Below the pieces are notes generated by a model. The model was given only the letters and a program-made list of their open reading frames with translations. It searched no databases and was not told the origin of the DNA. Positions 50,725 through 63,182 of a stretch of DNA of 64,000 bases are shown piece after piece (the stretch's first letter is position 1; each line of letters starts with the position of its first letter). The translations under genes were made by a program, and so were the position numbers. The stretch lies in the NCBI RefSeq assembly GCF_021155765.1, contig NC_060117.1:2024501-2088500 (forward strand), in the 5' to 3' direction. The DNA is from Diprion similis. Lineage: Eukaryota; Arthropoda; Insecta; Hymenoptera; Diprionidae.

Positions 50725-53138
50725 ATGGCGACGCTGCCGCCGCGTAAAAATCCAACGCCGACGAAAATATCAAAGGAGGACTTGACGCCGCTCGAGATTT
50801 TACTGCAACTCGGTTTTCCAAGGCACAGAGCGTGAGTAACGAACCCCGGGATGAAACTCGATTCGAGTTTCAAACCGACGCCGAAATCCCGAAGCGTCTC
50901 GATCCCGAGTCGTAAACAAACAGCTGTCAAATTTTGACCTTGAAAACGCACCGTTTTGCACCCCGAATTTTATACCCACGTGCTTTTCTATCCCTGATTT
51001 TCGCCTCCTTAAATAAATAAATTAACAAATACTTTGATACTGATTTTCACATTCATTCTTATTCTTCTTCTTTTCATGCCTAATTATTTTTTAGAGAGAA
51101 GGCACTAGCTGCGACTGGATATCGGGGCCTGCAACTCGCCTCCGATTGGCTTCTGGCTCACGTTCGCGACCCAACGTTAGACTGCAATGAGCCCAGGGAG
51201 TACGTGTTGTACGCCTGTCCCACTGGACCACTTGCCGAAAAGCTTCTCGCTTTCTGGACCGAGAGCAGAGAGCTTGGCTGGAATGGCGCGCATAATTGCA
51301 TGCCGCACGTCACTCTTGTATCGTTTTTCAAAGTACGATATTTCACTTAAAGTGCACTTTGTTTCCAAGGTATTCAATAGCCAAAAACGCTGCCTCGACT
51401 CGTTTCCATATCATCAGTTATCAAAACATTCAGAAGGGCGCCATGGAGAGTACCTGTAATCAATTTTATTGTATTACGAGTTTGCATCTGGAGTGAAGAG
51501 TATTTTATCGTAAATTTAAAGTTACCGACACACCTCGCTAATCAGAATTTTAAATTCCAGGCGCCTGACGAGGCAGCGGAGAAGCTAGCAGGACTTTTGG
51601 AGGACGTAGTTAGCCTGAAAGACAGTCCGGATAAAATCGGTCTAGAAACTTACATCTCTCCAAATTTCATGGGTCTCTTTATAGAAGAGAAGCACGCTAA
51701 CTGGTTGAAAACAATCGCAGTCAAGTTTGTAAACAAATTATCGAGCCTCTCGATATCCGCCGAACCACCGACAAAGTCTCTGCATATAACACTAGCCTAC
51801 CAATTTTCCGAGAGCCTTTTTCAGCCGCTGAGAAACATGGCAGAACGGTTGGGCTACACGACCCGAGCCAACTGGGAACTGAGACTCTATTCGAGGGATT
51901 CGAGGGTGGGCGACGCTCACGTTCACAAAGTCACTCATGCTCACGTACCTAGAGAACACGACGAGCTCGAGCTCAGGCCCGGAGACTATATTTACCTCTC
52001 GGAACGAGCCTGCAGCGAATCTATCGACGGATGGGTCGAAGGAACTTCCTGGCTCACCGGTATAACCGGTTACCTCCCTCTCAACCACACCAAACGTACC
52101 GCCGAATCTGACGCCTGGACGCTGCACTCGACGGTTCAGATAATTGAAAACAGGGTGGAAAGTATAGAGGAAGAAATACCCAGAACGAGAAATCCGCCGA
52201 TATTATCATCTAATGAATCGTTGGATATGCCTGATGGAATACCGACCGATCATGAGCCAGTGAGTCGAACAGATTCAACCTATTTCATTCATAAACGTCT
52301 TTTATTAATCTTTTTCATGCAATAATTTTGGGAATTATAATTGCAGATGGCAGGTTCCGAGGCGCCGCAAATGTCTTCGAGGCAGATATTCATCTGCCGG
52401 CATGGCGAGCGAGTTGATTTTACATTCGGAGCGTGGATACCTTACTGCTTTGAGGCGAATGGTTGTTACGTTCGACGTGATTTGAACATGCCGAAGGATA
52501 TACCAGCGCGAAATATCCAGGAGTTTCAAAACGACTGCCCGCTCACGACGCTGGGAGAAATTCAGGCGAATTTGGTAGGGCAGGCGATGAGGTCGTCGAA
52601 CGTGACGATCGACGTTGCCTACGCCTCGCCTTCGCTGCGCTGTGTTCAAACGCTGTCGCAGATTCTTCAAGGGCATGGATCCGACGTGAGAATCAAAGTC
52701 GAGCCGGGTCTGATCGAGTGGCTGGCTTGGTACCCGAACGGTCTTCCGGTCTGGATGACGCCAGAGGCGCTTACGAAGGCAGGTTTTGACGTAGACTTGA
52801 ATTACAAGGCCATTGTAAAGACCGAGAGTCTTCCGCAGCGGGAAAACGCCGCACAGTATTACGAAAGGAGCTTCAAATTGATTGAAAAAATAATCGAACA
52901 AACCAAGGGCAATGTCCTGATCGTTGCTCACGCCGCTTCTCTCGCCGCTTGCACCAGGCAGCTCACCGGTGGTCGAGTACCGCCTGCTGCCGAAGTGACC
53001 AGACTCGTTCAACGTGTTCCTTATCTCGCCTGTCTGACGGCTCAACAAGGCCCAGACGGATGGCAGTTGCTTCCACCTCCGTTCCCTCCGATAACTCACA
53101 CCAGCAATAGTAGATTCGACTGGAAAATATTAACGTAA
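50725..53138 (+). CDS. UBASH3B: UBASH3/TULA (Sts) family protein: UBA, 2H phosphoesterase, SH3 and histidine phosphatase domains
   Basis: Four exons (50725-50831, 51095-51332, 51561-52259, 52347-53138) join in frame to give 611 aa, close to the 620-660 aa of vertebrate members. Domains in order: a UBA region around residues 20-60 ([14 protein letters not shown] onward); a 2H phosphoesterase-like region with two H-x-T motifs at H107 and H190; an SH3 domain at about 235-295 ([28 protein letters not shown]); and a C-terminal phosphoglycerate-mutase-like phosphatase. The phosphatase keeps RHGER at 366-370, R446 in SPSLRC, E472 and H543 in VAHA, so it looks catalytically complete. Vertebrate TULA proteins dephosphorylate tyrosine kinases and bind ubiquitin and CBL; the insect role is inferred. 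The start is supported by the conserved [10 protein letters not shown] opening. Which vertebrate paralogue is closer cannot be decided here, so read the symbol as family level. Confidence 0.95.
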
Positions 53139-54376
53139 ATAGGTATAAACATTTTTTTTATTCCTTTGCGGATGAAGGGAGAACTTTTTTTAAATTGATA
53201 ACGTTTGCACATCTCACGTATTGATATAATACTAGAGAATATCGCAGACTACTATTGATACAATGAATCGATTAGATCTGATAGCCACTTGCAATTAATT
53301 ATACAACGTTGCTGTCTGCGTTACTTGTACGTAACGTTGTATTGTTGAATTGTATTGTTGTCCTTCCGTCCCTCCCAATTCCGGAGTAGTTTTTTTTGAA
53401 CGACTCGTTAAATCTTATTACAAAATAGTAGTTATTTAGATCTTACGTATTTATTAATCGTTATTGTACTAGCTACGGTTGGAGATATGTTTCTTCGTGA
53501 ATTTTACTATTATACACGTATGAATGTATGTATACATATTTATTGTTATTACGGGTATCGCGGGCTTATATTTACTGGGTTAATTGTTGTTGGTTGTTAT
53601 TGAAAATTATTATGAATCTGGTGTAAGCGATCTGAATTTTAATCTTTGTGATATTTCTGAATTTCTCAGTGTCTCAAATCAATTCATACACGAGATCCAA
53701 AATTCATTTCTCGTTTGTTGACAACAGTTACTTTCTTGTTTTTGAACGTAATAAATTATCCGTGAAAAGATTTTATCGTCAATTATGATAAATGAAAAAA
53801 AGAACAATTTCGAATCACAATCTATGTGTCTTTTGATCGTAAGATTAGGAACTACTAACTTTTACCTTAACATAGACACTCCATAATCATTACTAAATTT
53901 TAATGTACTAGGTGCGATAATTCAATTCTATATATTTACTGTTAAGTTGACCAAAGAGAATGATACATAGTACATTATAATTTCTGTATGAAAATATTTT
54001 ATCTAAAATATATAAACATGCAAATGAAAATGAAAATATGAAAAATTAAAATGTTGAGGGAAACCCACACGTCGAACTTCACCACACTGATGATAAGCAA
54101 CGATTCAACATTGTATAAATTTATTAATCTTCAGTCTGTACAATCGGCAATATCGAAATATTTTTTATTTGTTTATTTTATTCTATTTTCACATTAAATC
54201 CCCCCTTTGAAGTAAAAATATTATCCTTGATAAAAAAATCGTAAAAACTTTTCTATTCAGCGGTTGCGATTTTCTTCACTAAGAATCAGCAGTTTGTATT
54301 CATATAATTCTCGTAATCAACAATCTCTAGCAGTTTCATATTTCTCTTTCTCAGTTTTCGTTATGCTAACATTGGG
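53139..54376. other. Convergent 3' interval between UBASH3 and ETFB
   Basis: This 1.2-kb AT-rich stretch lies between two converging genes and should hold both 3' UTRs. Candidate poly(A) hexamers are AATAAA at 53750 (plus) and TTTATT at 54120-54125 (AATAAA on the minus strand, about 250 bp past the ETFB stop). No other gene is visible. Confidence 0.6.
53750..53755 (+). terminator. Candidate poly(A) signal for UBASH3
   Basis: An AATAAA hexamer lies about 610 bp past the UBASH3 stop codon, in the convergent interval with ETFB. It is plausible as the cleavage signal, but the hexamer is common in AT-rich DNA. Confidence 0.35.
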
Positions 54377-55593
54377 TTAAATGTGTCCTCCCTCCTTCAG
54401 CTTGGCAACCAAAGCATCTACATCAGGTAGAATCGATCCTGCTTGTCTGACAGGTGGATCTTCGACGGAAACTATTTCAATTCTTGGCGCCGTATCAACG
54501 CCAAGATCTTTGGGGCTGACTTTTTTTATCGGTTTCTTCTTTGCCTTCATTATATTTGGTAAAGTAGCATAACGCGGCTCGTTAAGACGCAAATCGGCGC
54601 TCAACACAGCCGGTGTTTTGACTTTGATCACCTCCAGACCACCGTCTACTTCGCGTGTTATCGTTAACTCGCCAGATCCGTGTTCAACCTGAGAAAAAGA
54701 AGAAAATTCAATCTGACAAAAGGATTCAAAATGATTTACGACACAAGTAAAACGTTATCTTTTCTGTCCGCATTGTGCAATTCAATGGTTACATAATATC
54801 TCGCAACTTTGAGAATAATTGCCTAGCTATGTGTGAATCAAGTTAACAATATCAAACTAGTAAATACTTTGCTGCAAAAAGTTCCAGCTGGCCAATCCAG
54901 AACAGCTGCAGTCATCTGAGCAGTCTGATTGGCGTCGTCGTCGATAGCCTGCTTGCCAACGATCACGATGTCTATTTTCTCATCCTGAGCGAGTTTGGCA
55001 AGGATTTTAGAAACGTGAATGGGCTGCAGAGTATCGTACTCCGGACCAGCAACCTCGACATGGATTCCGCGATCCGCGCCCATCGCCAAGGCGGTTCTTA
55101 TAGTTTCTTGAGCTTGTGCCGGACCACAGGAAACGGCTATGATCTCCGAGGCGAGCTTCTTCTCCTTCATTCTCACCGCCTCCTCTATCGCAATCTCATC
55201 GAAAGGGTTCATCGCGTGCTTAACGCCATCAGTTACGACGCCAGATTTGTCCGGCTTGACGCGAATCTGTGGGGATGAGTCCGAAGGTCAGAAATCAGAT
55301 CAAACAGAGGGCGAAAGGTTTGTTGTTTGGTTTTGCAATTCAATAAATTAGAAAAAAAATGTTAACATCTGCGATAAGTATTGCAAATACAAGAAGGCAG
55401 AGTTCGATTAGCCAGATGGACTTTGATCCCATAGTTATATGGAATTAGGGTACATTATATTCATTTGACAACTACGTGTTGCAGTTTTTCCAAGTTTTTA
55501 TAAACAGCTGACTAACGCTTGAGAAGAGTTTATTCTACTTACCTTGACCGCGTAATCGATCACCCTCTTAACGCCGACCAGAACTCGAGCCAT
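54377..55593 (-). CDS. ETFB: Electron transfer flavoprotein subunit beta
   Basis: Exons 55593-55543, 55266-54868 and 54688-54377 are all phase 0 and encode 253 aa (human 255). With ETFA the product forms the mitochondrial-matrix FAD/AMP heterodimer that takes electrons from acyl-CoA and related dehydrogenases and passes them to ETF-ubiquinone oxidoreductase. Visible hallmarks are [17 protein letters not shown] at the start, SMNPF-like [49 protein letters not shown], and the recognition-loop segment [19 protein letters not shown] near residues 183-201. That segment holds the loop leucine (about L193) and the lysines that ETFBKMT methylates in vertebrates. Beta subunits carry no cleaved presequence, which fits the short N-terminus. 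An unspliced exon 2 would end after ten intron-encoded residues. Confidence 0.97.
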
Positions 55594-58500
55594 TTTTGAT
55601 AAACACGTTCGCGGTTTTCGCTGATTTAATCGAAGATATTCACACTGCTCGGTTAGTTCGAAGGGTCTGATACTCTGCGATCCAAACTAAACAGCGCCTG
55701 TGGCAGCTGTGGATCGAGGAAAGGAGGGGGGCGAATTGGTTACATCACGACAACGAGAGTAAAGTGGTCGTCACATGTGGAGTAAAAGGAGTAAAGGGAT
55801 CCGATTCGATGCGATCGGACTCCACAGCGATGTAACAATAAACTCGATTAATTACGATATCGTCAGATGTAAATATTTACCTTGGCGAATTCCAATCGCT
55901 TAGAAGAACCCACGAATCGTTGATTTCACGCTTGACGCCAGCCGTGTAATCGGTTTACGATTTGAAACATCGTTGATGCGTGATATCGTACGGATGATCA
56001 GTTTTAGAGACAAGTTTTTTCTTCTTCGAAACGGTTCCTTTTCAAATATCTACGTCACGTGATAGACGGAATCGGATTCCGATTCGTCTTTGTTTATTGA
56101 TTCTTCTCTCAAGTTGTGAGATATTGCCGAAGAATTTCACCGTCGAATCACACAACACCACGCGCGTTCAAAACACATAGTGAATAAAACGATTATTAGA
56201 GAGTTGTTTTGCCAGTCATAAAATATCTATCGTTCGATAAATTGTTGTTTGAAAAACGTTTCTTTCTCATAACGATTTTCTTTTGTTTTTTCACGCGCGC
56301 TTCATTTCTTTTTGCAGATGCATTCACAGCGCTCGTAGAACATTCGGGAACACTAATTTCAGTCGCGGATAGTTAAATGTGTTATCGTAATACGGAAAAA
56401 ATATATCGCAGTGGATAAAAATCTGTATCTATGAGGCGTTTAGACATTGTTTGATCATTATTAACTATTTTTCTATCGTTGCTTACCACCCAAAAGTTGC
56501 AAACGAAAAACTTCCCGGTGTGATTTAAACTTCAAGAAAATGATGCTGAACTTAATAACAAGACTTAATACTATTCTGCAGCTTCGGAACAACTGGAAGA
56601 AGTTTTAATTTACAAAATGTGAGTATGTTAAAGCTGTGCAACGTTTTACTGCATGAATTTCAGGTAATTAAACCCTAACGTAGAAAAATAGCGATATTAT
56701 TTTAAAAAACACGTCATTAGAATAACGCTACAAATCTTTGACCTGCTCTACGAAACGTGTCGAGACTCGCTCAACGCGCAGTTGCTTTCGGGACGCCGAA
56801 GCCACAGGTTGTTGGTCGTAGTGATTATAGTTCGACAGTGGTTGTGGGTGAGATTTTGAAAATGTGTACTTGTTGCAGCGGTGAAAAGTGTGAAGTTTGC
56901 AACTAATGAAAATGGTTTCCGATTGAAAAATAATTAAATTTAATAAAGTTTCGCAGTACTCCAATTATCTATTACTATTTTCCGATGGTTATTTATCGAA
57001 AAAAATAGACAAATGATGAAACGGAAGAAAGGAAACCAGACACCTGATGTAGGTCAGTTGGTGTATTTATTATTGAATTCACTTTTTCAAAGGTACACAA
57101 CTCATATATATCAGCGATGAATATATTAAATTTGTGAATAGGATTAATACCTATGATCCCGAACGTATGATCCGTATGTATTAAGTTATCGCTTAACTAT
57201 TCGTTTATTGACATGTTTTTGTTTCATCGTTTTCATGTTCATTACGGATTTACTATTTAGCAACGGTATCTTTTCTATACTTATGCGTGTAGTTATTATT
57301 ATTATTATTATTATTTATAGGAAATAAATAAAATGAGAACTACAATCATCATCACCGATGTGATTTTTACAATCGATTATTTCAACTATGAATACTCGTA
57401 TTTGACTTCGCTGACAAAAAAATTAACTTTGACCAATACTTGGTTGAGAATACAATTTCTCTCTTTTTTTTTTCTTCTTCTTCTTTCTATAATAAAAACG
57501 ACAGTGTTCACATCCGTAGCTCCAGCCAAATTAACAAAAATTACTTATTCGTTTGTTTGTTTATAATATATGTTTAATTATTAACGAGATGACAAACGCC
57601 CATTCCACCACCGCCGCCACCTTGGCTTGCTCTCAGATTCTTCTCTCGTTACCTTTAGTTTATTTTCACTCTTCGCCCGCAAGTTACAATCACAGAGTAT
57701 TTTTTCATTTAAACAACACATCTTTTTCTTTTTCTTCTTCTTCTTCTTCTTTGCTTATTTCTCTTTTGTTACATTATGTACAACAGCTTTCGATAAGCGA
57801 TAAAAATTGAGATAAAAAATAGAAAAACAAAAAAAAAACAAAAAAAAAAAAAAAAACCGAAAATAACTGGAAAGAAAAAGAGAAAAACTGGCAACGACAT
57901 CGTTCTCAAAATTAAATTATTGCATTTTATAATTCGTTCAGTTTGTCCGATGTTGTACAGATCGGTGAAAAAAAAAAAAAGTTGATCAAAGGTATTTAAA
58001 AGAACTCAGGACCACGTGAAGTCAGAAACGAATTTTCGTTACTTCGTTAGTATTTTTTTGTTACCAGGTATCGTGGATTTTGCTTGTTTGACTATTCTTC
58101 TCTTTTTTTTTCTTTCATTTAGAGCCTACGTTAATAATAATATCAATAACAATAACAACGTACGTATACGTTATATATTAATCCAGAGTTTCTCATCTCT
58201 CGACTGAAAGCGATTCAGAATACATATTACTTTACTTTACTTTACTTTACTTTACTATCAGTTAGGCAGTTGGCCCGACGGTGGCGATTTTCACATCCAT
58301 GGTGGTGTATTTATAAAATGATGGTATTACGATATTTTTTGTTTGACGGAGAAGAAAACGATTATGTGCATACATACATATATAATACACGGTATTATAT
58401 ACAAAATATTCACATATCATGTGTGCACGTATTTTATGTATGACGAGAGACGGGGTGAGAGGCACGTTAAAAAAGATCAACAAATTCTTCTCTACTGTTT

Positions 58501-58608
58501 TCATTCTTTGTTACTTTCTTACTAACTCCTTGTTTGGTTTCTCGTTCACGTCGTTTCGGGGTGAAGAATTTCCTGTCTTTTCTTCCTTCGTTTTATATCC
58601 CTCAGAAA
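55594..58608. other. ETFB upstream / DLST 3' flanking interval
   Basis: Three kilobases lie between the ETFB start and the DLST stop. The ETFB-proximal part is mixed-composition promoter-like DNA with GTCACGTGA at 56054-56062. The DLST-proximal part (about 57240-58600) is AT- and CT-rich, with TTA, TTC and TTTAC repeats, and probably holds the DLST 3' UTR. A minus-strand open frame at 56728-56964 has no recognisable family and is not called. Confidence 0.5.
56054..56062. promoter_or_regulatory. E-box GTCACGTGA upstream of ETFB
   Basis: A USF/MITF/Myc-type CACGTG core with matching GT and A flanks lies about 460 bp upstream of the ETFB ATG. The nearly identical GTCACGTGAC occurs in the DLST/UQCC2 promoter. 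Confidence 0.4.
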
Positions 58609-61600
58609 TTACAAACCTGCTAATATTACTCGAGGATCTTCAACTGCATTCTTGATCTTGCGCAAGAACATTACCGCTTCACGTCCGTCGATCAGTCGGT
58701 GATCGTACGTCAGCGCGACGTACATCATCGGTCGAATGACGACCTGAAAATGGCAAAGAAAAAAACGAATCGTATCAAGTAGACGTAAAACGCAATTTCA
58801 AGTATTCTCGATTGCTGCTCACCTGTCCTTTAACTGCTATCGGTCTGTCGAAAACGCCGTGCATACCGAGGATCGCGCTCTGGGGTGGATTTATTATGGG
58901 CGTTCCCATTAGAGAGCCGAAGACGCCGCCGTTGCTTATAGTAAATGTGCCACCGTCCATGTCTTCGACGGATATTTTACCCTTCTTTGCCTTGTCACCG
59001 AGAGCGGCCAGCGCTATTTCTATCTCCGCAAAGTTCTTGTTCTCAACACTGCGGAGTACAGGAACAACCAGACCCTTAGGTGTCGCAACGGCAACGCTAA
59101 TGTCGACGAAATCCCTGTAGACGATTTCGTTACCGTCTATCACCGCGTTCACAACCGGCTGATCTTTCAATGCGTACGAACTTGCCGCTATGAATGCGCT
59201 CATGAATCCCAACTTCAGTCCGTACTTCTTTAGGAACAGTTCTTGATTCGCTTTGCGGAATTCCATCATCTGGCTGAAAGGGCGGATGAAATTTTTTTAC
59301 ATACTCACATAGTTAAATGTTAAAATGTGCGATTATGATGGAATAGTATGTTCGATCAAACCTCATATCGATTTCGTTGAACGTTGTTAACATCGCGTTC
59401 GTGTTTTGAGCGTCCTTTAGCCTCTCAGCTATGCGCAGCCGCATCCTGTTCATTTTCACTCGTTGTTCAGTTCTTGTGCCGATAATTTCACGGCTGTAGT
59501 CCTCGGGTGGTAGTTGAACTCTGGCTCCCTCTAAGGACTGAACAAAAAAATTTAGGTTCATTGCAAGCTTGTACTTTTCACATAATTTTCCAAAAACTAT
59601 TCTCCTGAGGCTTGCCGTTGTTGTTCAGGTATTTTTACCTGAGCGTGTTTTATCGCAGCGACAGGCATCGATGCTGTTGGTGCCTGAGGTGGAGGAGGAC
59701 GCGAGGCGGGTGGAGTAGTCGGTTTAGGAGGAGGCGAAGGGGGAGTTACCTGAGTTGGTTGGGGTGTTGGAGCTGCGGGTTTGGGTGTAGCTGCTGCAGG
59801 GCTGGGAGGAGGAGGAGGAGGGGTTGCTTTTGGTGCATCCGCTTTCGCAGCAGCAGGTGCGGCTCCACCGCTGGCTCCGACGTCGATTGAACACAATTTT
59901 TGACCAGCTTTAACGGTGTCTCCGTCGTTGGCGAATATCTCCTTGATGACGCCAGAAACGGGCGCAGGAACTGGGACGGATGTCTGAAAATTTTTGCATT
60001 AGTTATGATAATTAAGTATTGATTCAAAGATGTTTCTCATCCTCGCTCGGCGTTTGAGCTAAGAATAAAAAGAGGAAACTAAACAACTAAAAGAGGAGAC
60101 GGGATAAGACTTTGACGAATTAAGCAAACTGCTGCAATTACCTTGTCAGTTTCAATTTCGCAAAGTACGTCATCCTCCTTCACTTGATCCCCAGCTTTTT
60201 TATCCCATCTGACGTCACCTTCGCTTACACTCTCAGCGAATGGAGGTACGGTCACATCTTTCAGCTCCCCTGAAATATTTGAGTCACTGATGTTTATTTT
60301 CTTTTCTACCACACTAGGATATGGATTAGCAAATATTCGTGTGTTTTATATCACGTTTTCATTTTTTATATCGTAGATTAGGAACTTGACCTGAGGCACA
60401 AAAACAACAACTATGATAATAATAAAAGTAATAATAATAATCAAACGAATCACAGTAGAAAGATTGTTTTTTTTTTTTAATTCTTATTGACCCACAAATT
60501 GACTTTCTCTTCGTATCTATTTCTACTTTCAAGGCTACTTGTTGGTCTAATATCCTTCAGTTTAGACGAGTGTGGATAAAATTACTACTCTATTTCGACT
60601 ATTTTTGCGATATTATTTATTGTTTATTATTTTTCTTTTATTGTTAATAGTGTCAACCCTGATAATATTCAGTCTTTTGTGCAGTTTTATTCTAGATTCT
60701 TTACTTACTTGCCTGCTTCTAGTATCAAGTTGTCTTGTTCAACGGGATTTCCCGTTAACCAAATGAATAAAATGAAGAAGTAAACAAATTCTTACATAAC
60801 GACGATGTAGACCTGATATGCCTGACGTGCGTTTTCCAGTGCTGATTAAAGTTGTTTTTCGTACATCTGAAATGATAATGAAATCTTTATTCAACTATCT
60901 CATTCATGTCAACGATTATGAAAGTGAAAATAATATGATTCTTGCATTATGCGATATTAATTTGTAGTAATAATCAAGAACTCACACTGATGCCTTAGTT
61001 TCTTCAGTCAACTGTTGCTCTCCAGAGATCGCGGCTAACACGCGGCCTAAAACGATCGACAGGAAACGTCAGAAGTAAATAAAGAAATTACATACGTTAA
61101 AAACCGTATCGACATTCCATTAAGAGTTAAAATCGAAGAATCTCTATCGTCTCCAATAATCTTAATTATCCTCACCTTTGCCGCGTCGTTGATGAATCGA
61201 TCTCGTCGCCTGTAAAAAAATACCAAACAAAATTAGTCGATATATAACATAAATAAAAAAACGCGATTAACATCTGTTTCGCAAGTTCGATAAACGACGC
61301 CAGAATCTTATCATCCTGCGCTATTTTTTTCATACATTTTAATATCGTAAAGCGTAAGCTAGTCGATGATAAAATCCACAGCAACAAATTACTGCGTGTG
61401 ATAGAATCGTCGAATAATTCAGGTAAAATTTTTGGATGAAATGTAAAAGAATCGGCTTCGTTCTATTTAGCCATTATGTAATATCGAGGGGCAGTCAAGG
61501 AGAGTGTGAGAGGGAGGGGTGGTGTGAAAATGTAGTATCACCTGCAAGTTGGCAAGACTCAAGATGTGTGCAAATGCCTATTAGTAGTCGAAGGTGGTAC

Positions 61601-61896
61601 GTACGGCACGAATACCGCATAGACCTGGTAATTCGCTGACTGGGGAGGAGGGGGAGGCGAGGAGGAGGACGAGGACGAGAATTGAAGCACCACAGGCCAC
61701 GAGCGGTTTTGAATTTTCAGGCGATAGGTGTAGAGTTTCGAAGCTGTTGATGATGTGTGATTCGTTCGAATGCAAGGTGATTCAGCTTATTTCCTCACGT
61801 TCTACTTACCCTGGCGTTCGTCGTGGGCGAAGATACGATACGGAATAGAGCGCGAGGCACGCACCGGGAATAATTGGACAGCATCGCCCCGGCCAT
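58609..61896 (-). CDS. DLST: Dihydrolipoyllysine-residue succinyltransferase, E2 of 2-oxoglutarate dehydrogenase
   Basis: Nine exons join in frame to 495 aa: 61896-61810, 61209-61176, 61046-60986, 60866-60796, 60269-60142, 59983-59639, 59537-59362, 59273-58823 and 58743-58609. The E2 core transfers succinyl groups from the E1 lipoyl arm to CoA in the mitochondrial TCA cycle. Residues 1-80 are Arg/Ser-rich and acid-poor at the start ([20 protein letters not shown]), fitting a matrix presequence. The lipoyl domain follows ([15 protein letters not shown], lipoyl lysine K127 in ETDK), then a Pro/Ala linker at about 170-235. The catalytic domain runs from [20 protein letters not shown] through [17 protein letters not shown] to DHRLIDG, with catalytic H466 and D470. 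As in animal DLST, no peripheral-subunit-binding domain is seen between linker and core. The start is the first Met of the presequence exon. Confidence 0.97.
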
Positions 61897-62382
61897 CCTT
61901 ACAATATAAGCCTGTTTATGCCTATTTTATTATCGGGACGATACTCGCCGAGCTGCTACTCCCTGCCTAAACCTTGCCGCCTTTACTCCTTTACTCTCTC
62001 CTCGTTACTCTCCGCTATTCTCGTACTCGTTCGTCGTCGTTCTCGCCTAGTCCTCGGTTATACGGGGATCGGGATGTGGGCGAGCCAGATGCTCTGCTCG
62101 CTCAGCTCAGCTGCTTGCTAAAGAGGAAGGGAGAGAGAGAGAAAAAGAGAGAATTTCGTAAACCTTGGCCTTCTTCGTACCACTAGAGCCTAACTTCACT
62201 TCGATATTCGACCATTTGCGCTTAGTCTTTTCTCTACAAGATGGCGCCGTGTTCGATCAAACCTTTGCTTTTTCATCGAGTCACGTGACTAGATTGTTTC
62301 GTTACGTTTTTGTTTCAGTAACGGTTTTTTTTTTTCTCCTTTTCCTTTTGCATGGATTTGATCATATTTGTCAACACCGATC
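61897..62382. promoter_or_regulatory. Divergent DLST/UQCC2 promoter region
   Basis: The 486 bp between the two start codons should serve both genes. It contains the perfect palindrome GTCACGTGAC at 62280-62289 and AAGATGGCGCC at 62238-62248, close to the YY1/Pho-type AAGATGGCGGC motif. No clear TATA box is placed for either gene. Confidence 0.55.
62280..62289. promoter_or_regulatory. Palindromic E-box GTCACGTGAC
   Basis: This perfect 10-bp palindrome has the USF/TFE/Myc core CACGTG. It lies about 95 bp before the UQCC2 start codon and about 385 bp before the DLST start codon. Confidence 0.5.
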
Positions 62383-63085
62383 ATGGCCGGTTATTACAAG
62401 AAGTATCTCACGCTGCTCCAATCTTGGCCTTTGGATAAAGCTAAAGTAGGCAAGTGAGTGTTATCCACTTCCGTTTTTTTGAGAAGAACTGTTTTTTTTT
62501 TTTCTTTCTTTGTCGTTCGAATATCAATCGGTTATACTAATGTTACGTAGCTGTTGCTTCTCGTCTTTTCTCGAGAATTTCATAACCTTCAAGGTAATCA
62601 AAGTCGTCAACTTTTCGGTTGATAAGTCTCTGGTTGGATAGTTTGTATTCCAAAAAAGGCGGGAGATTCAAAATTTACAATCGTTCAAATTACATTTTGA
62701 TTATTCCTCGATGCAATTTAATCTCAGAAACAAGACACCCGAGGAACAAACCATTTTTATGATTTAATTTCACCACAACAGGGATTTGGGCCAGCACATC
62801 AGGGATCAGGTGAAACTGGCATTTTCCAAGGGCGATTTAAACAAGGTAGACGAGAAGCGCTGCGATTCTTACTACAATAGTTTGCAAAGGATCGCTACCA
62901 ATCATCACGGAAAATTGCACAAGCGCACGCTCAACAGTACGGCCAGTGGCTTGACTGGGGACCAGTGCAACTCTGTACTATCACCAGAATTCCTTAAGTA
63001 TTGGAAAGAAGAGGAAAGTGGATTGCTGTCCAAAACGGCAAGGCTCTTCGGAATAAAACAGCGTTATGACTCTAAGGACGATTAG
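62383..63085 (+). CDS. UQCC2: Ubiquinol-cytochrome c reductase complex assembly factor 2 (UQCC2/MNF1)
   Basis: Exons 62383-62453 and 62782-63085 join through AA|G to give 124 aa (human 126). UQCC2 is a mitochondrial factor that acts with UQCC1 in cytochrome b translation and stability during complex III assembly. Matching features are the N-terminal YYKKYLTLLQSWPLDKAKVG, then KDLGQHIRDQVKLAF (compare RDLGAYLRQRVAQAF in the human protein), a YYNSLQRIATN segment and a C-terminal SKTARLFGIKQRYDSKDD. The start is the first Met of the conserved N-terminus. Only 97 bp separate its stop from the METTL15 start on the same strand, with no AATAAA or ATTAAA between them. Confidence 0.94.
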
Positions 63086-63182
63086 TTGTCTCAATTCAAA
63101 TATAAATCTAGTTAATCTTAGCTTAATTAATCGTCATTTAGTCCTTAAACATGTCGCGCCTTGTCGCTGGCTCCACGCCGAG
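63086..63182 (+). other. UQCC2-METTL15 junction with overlapping short upstream ORF
   Basis: No canonical poly(A) hexamer lies between the two genes. The METTL15 frame stays open leftward through this stretch without another Met. A 24-residue ORF in a different frame begins with ATG at 63151 (MSRLVAGSTPRC, basic) and overlaps the METTL15 ATG. A possible splice acceptor ending in TTTAG lies at 63137-63141, so an upstream METTL15 exon joined here is an alternative. Confidence 0.45.

Noticed and set aside
56728..56964. Minus-strand ORF upstream of ETFB
   Set aside because: No family resemblance; lies in ETFB 5' flanking DNA and is within the length expected by chance.
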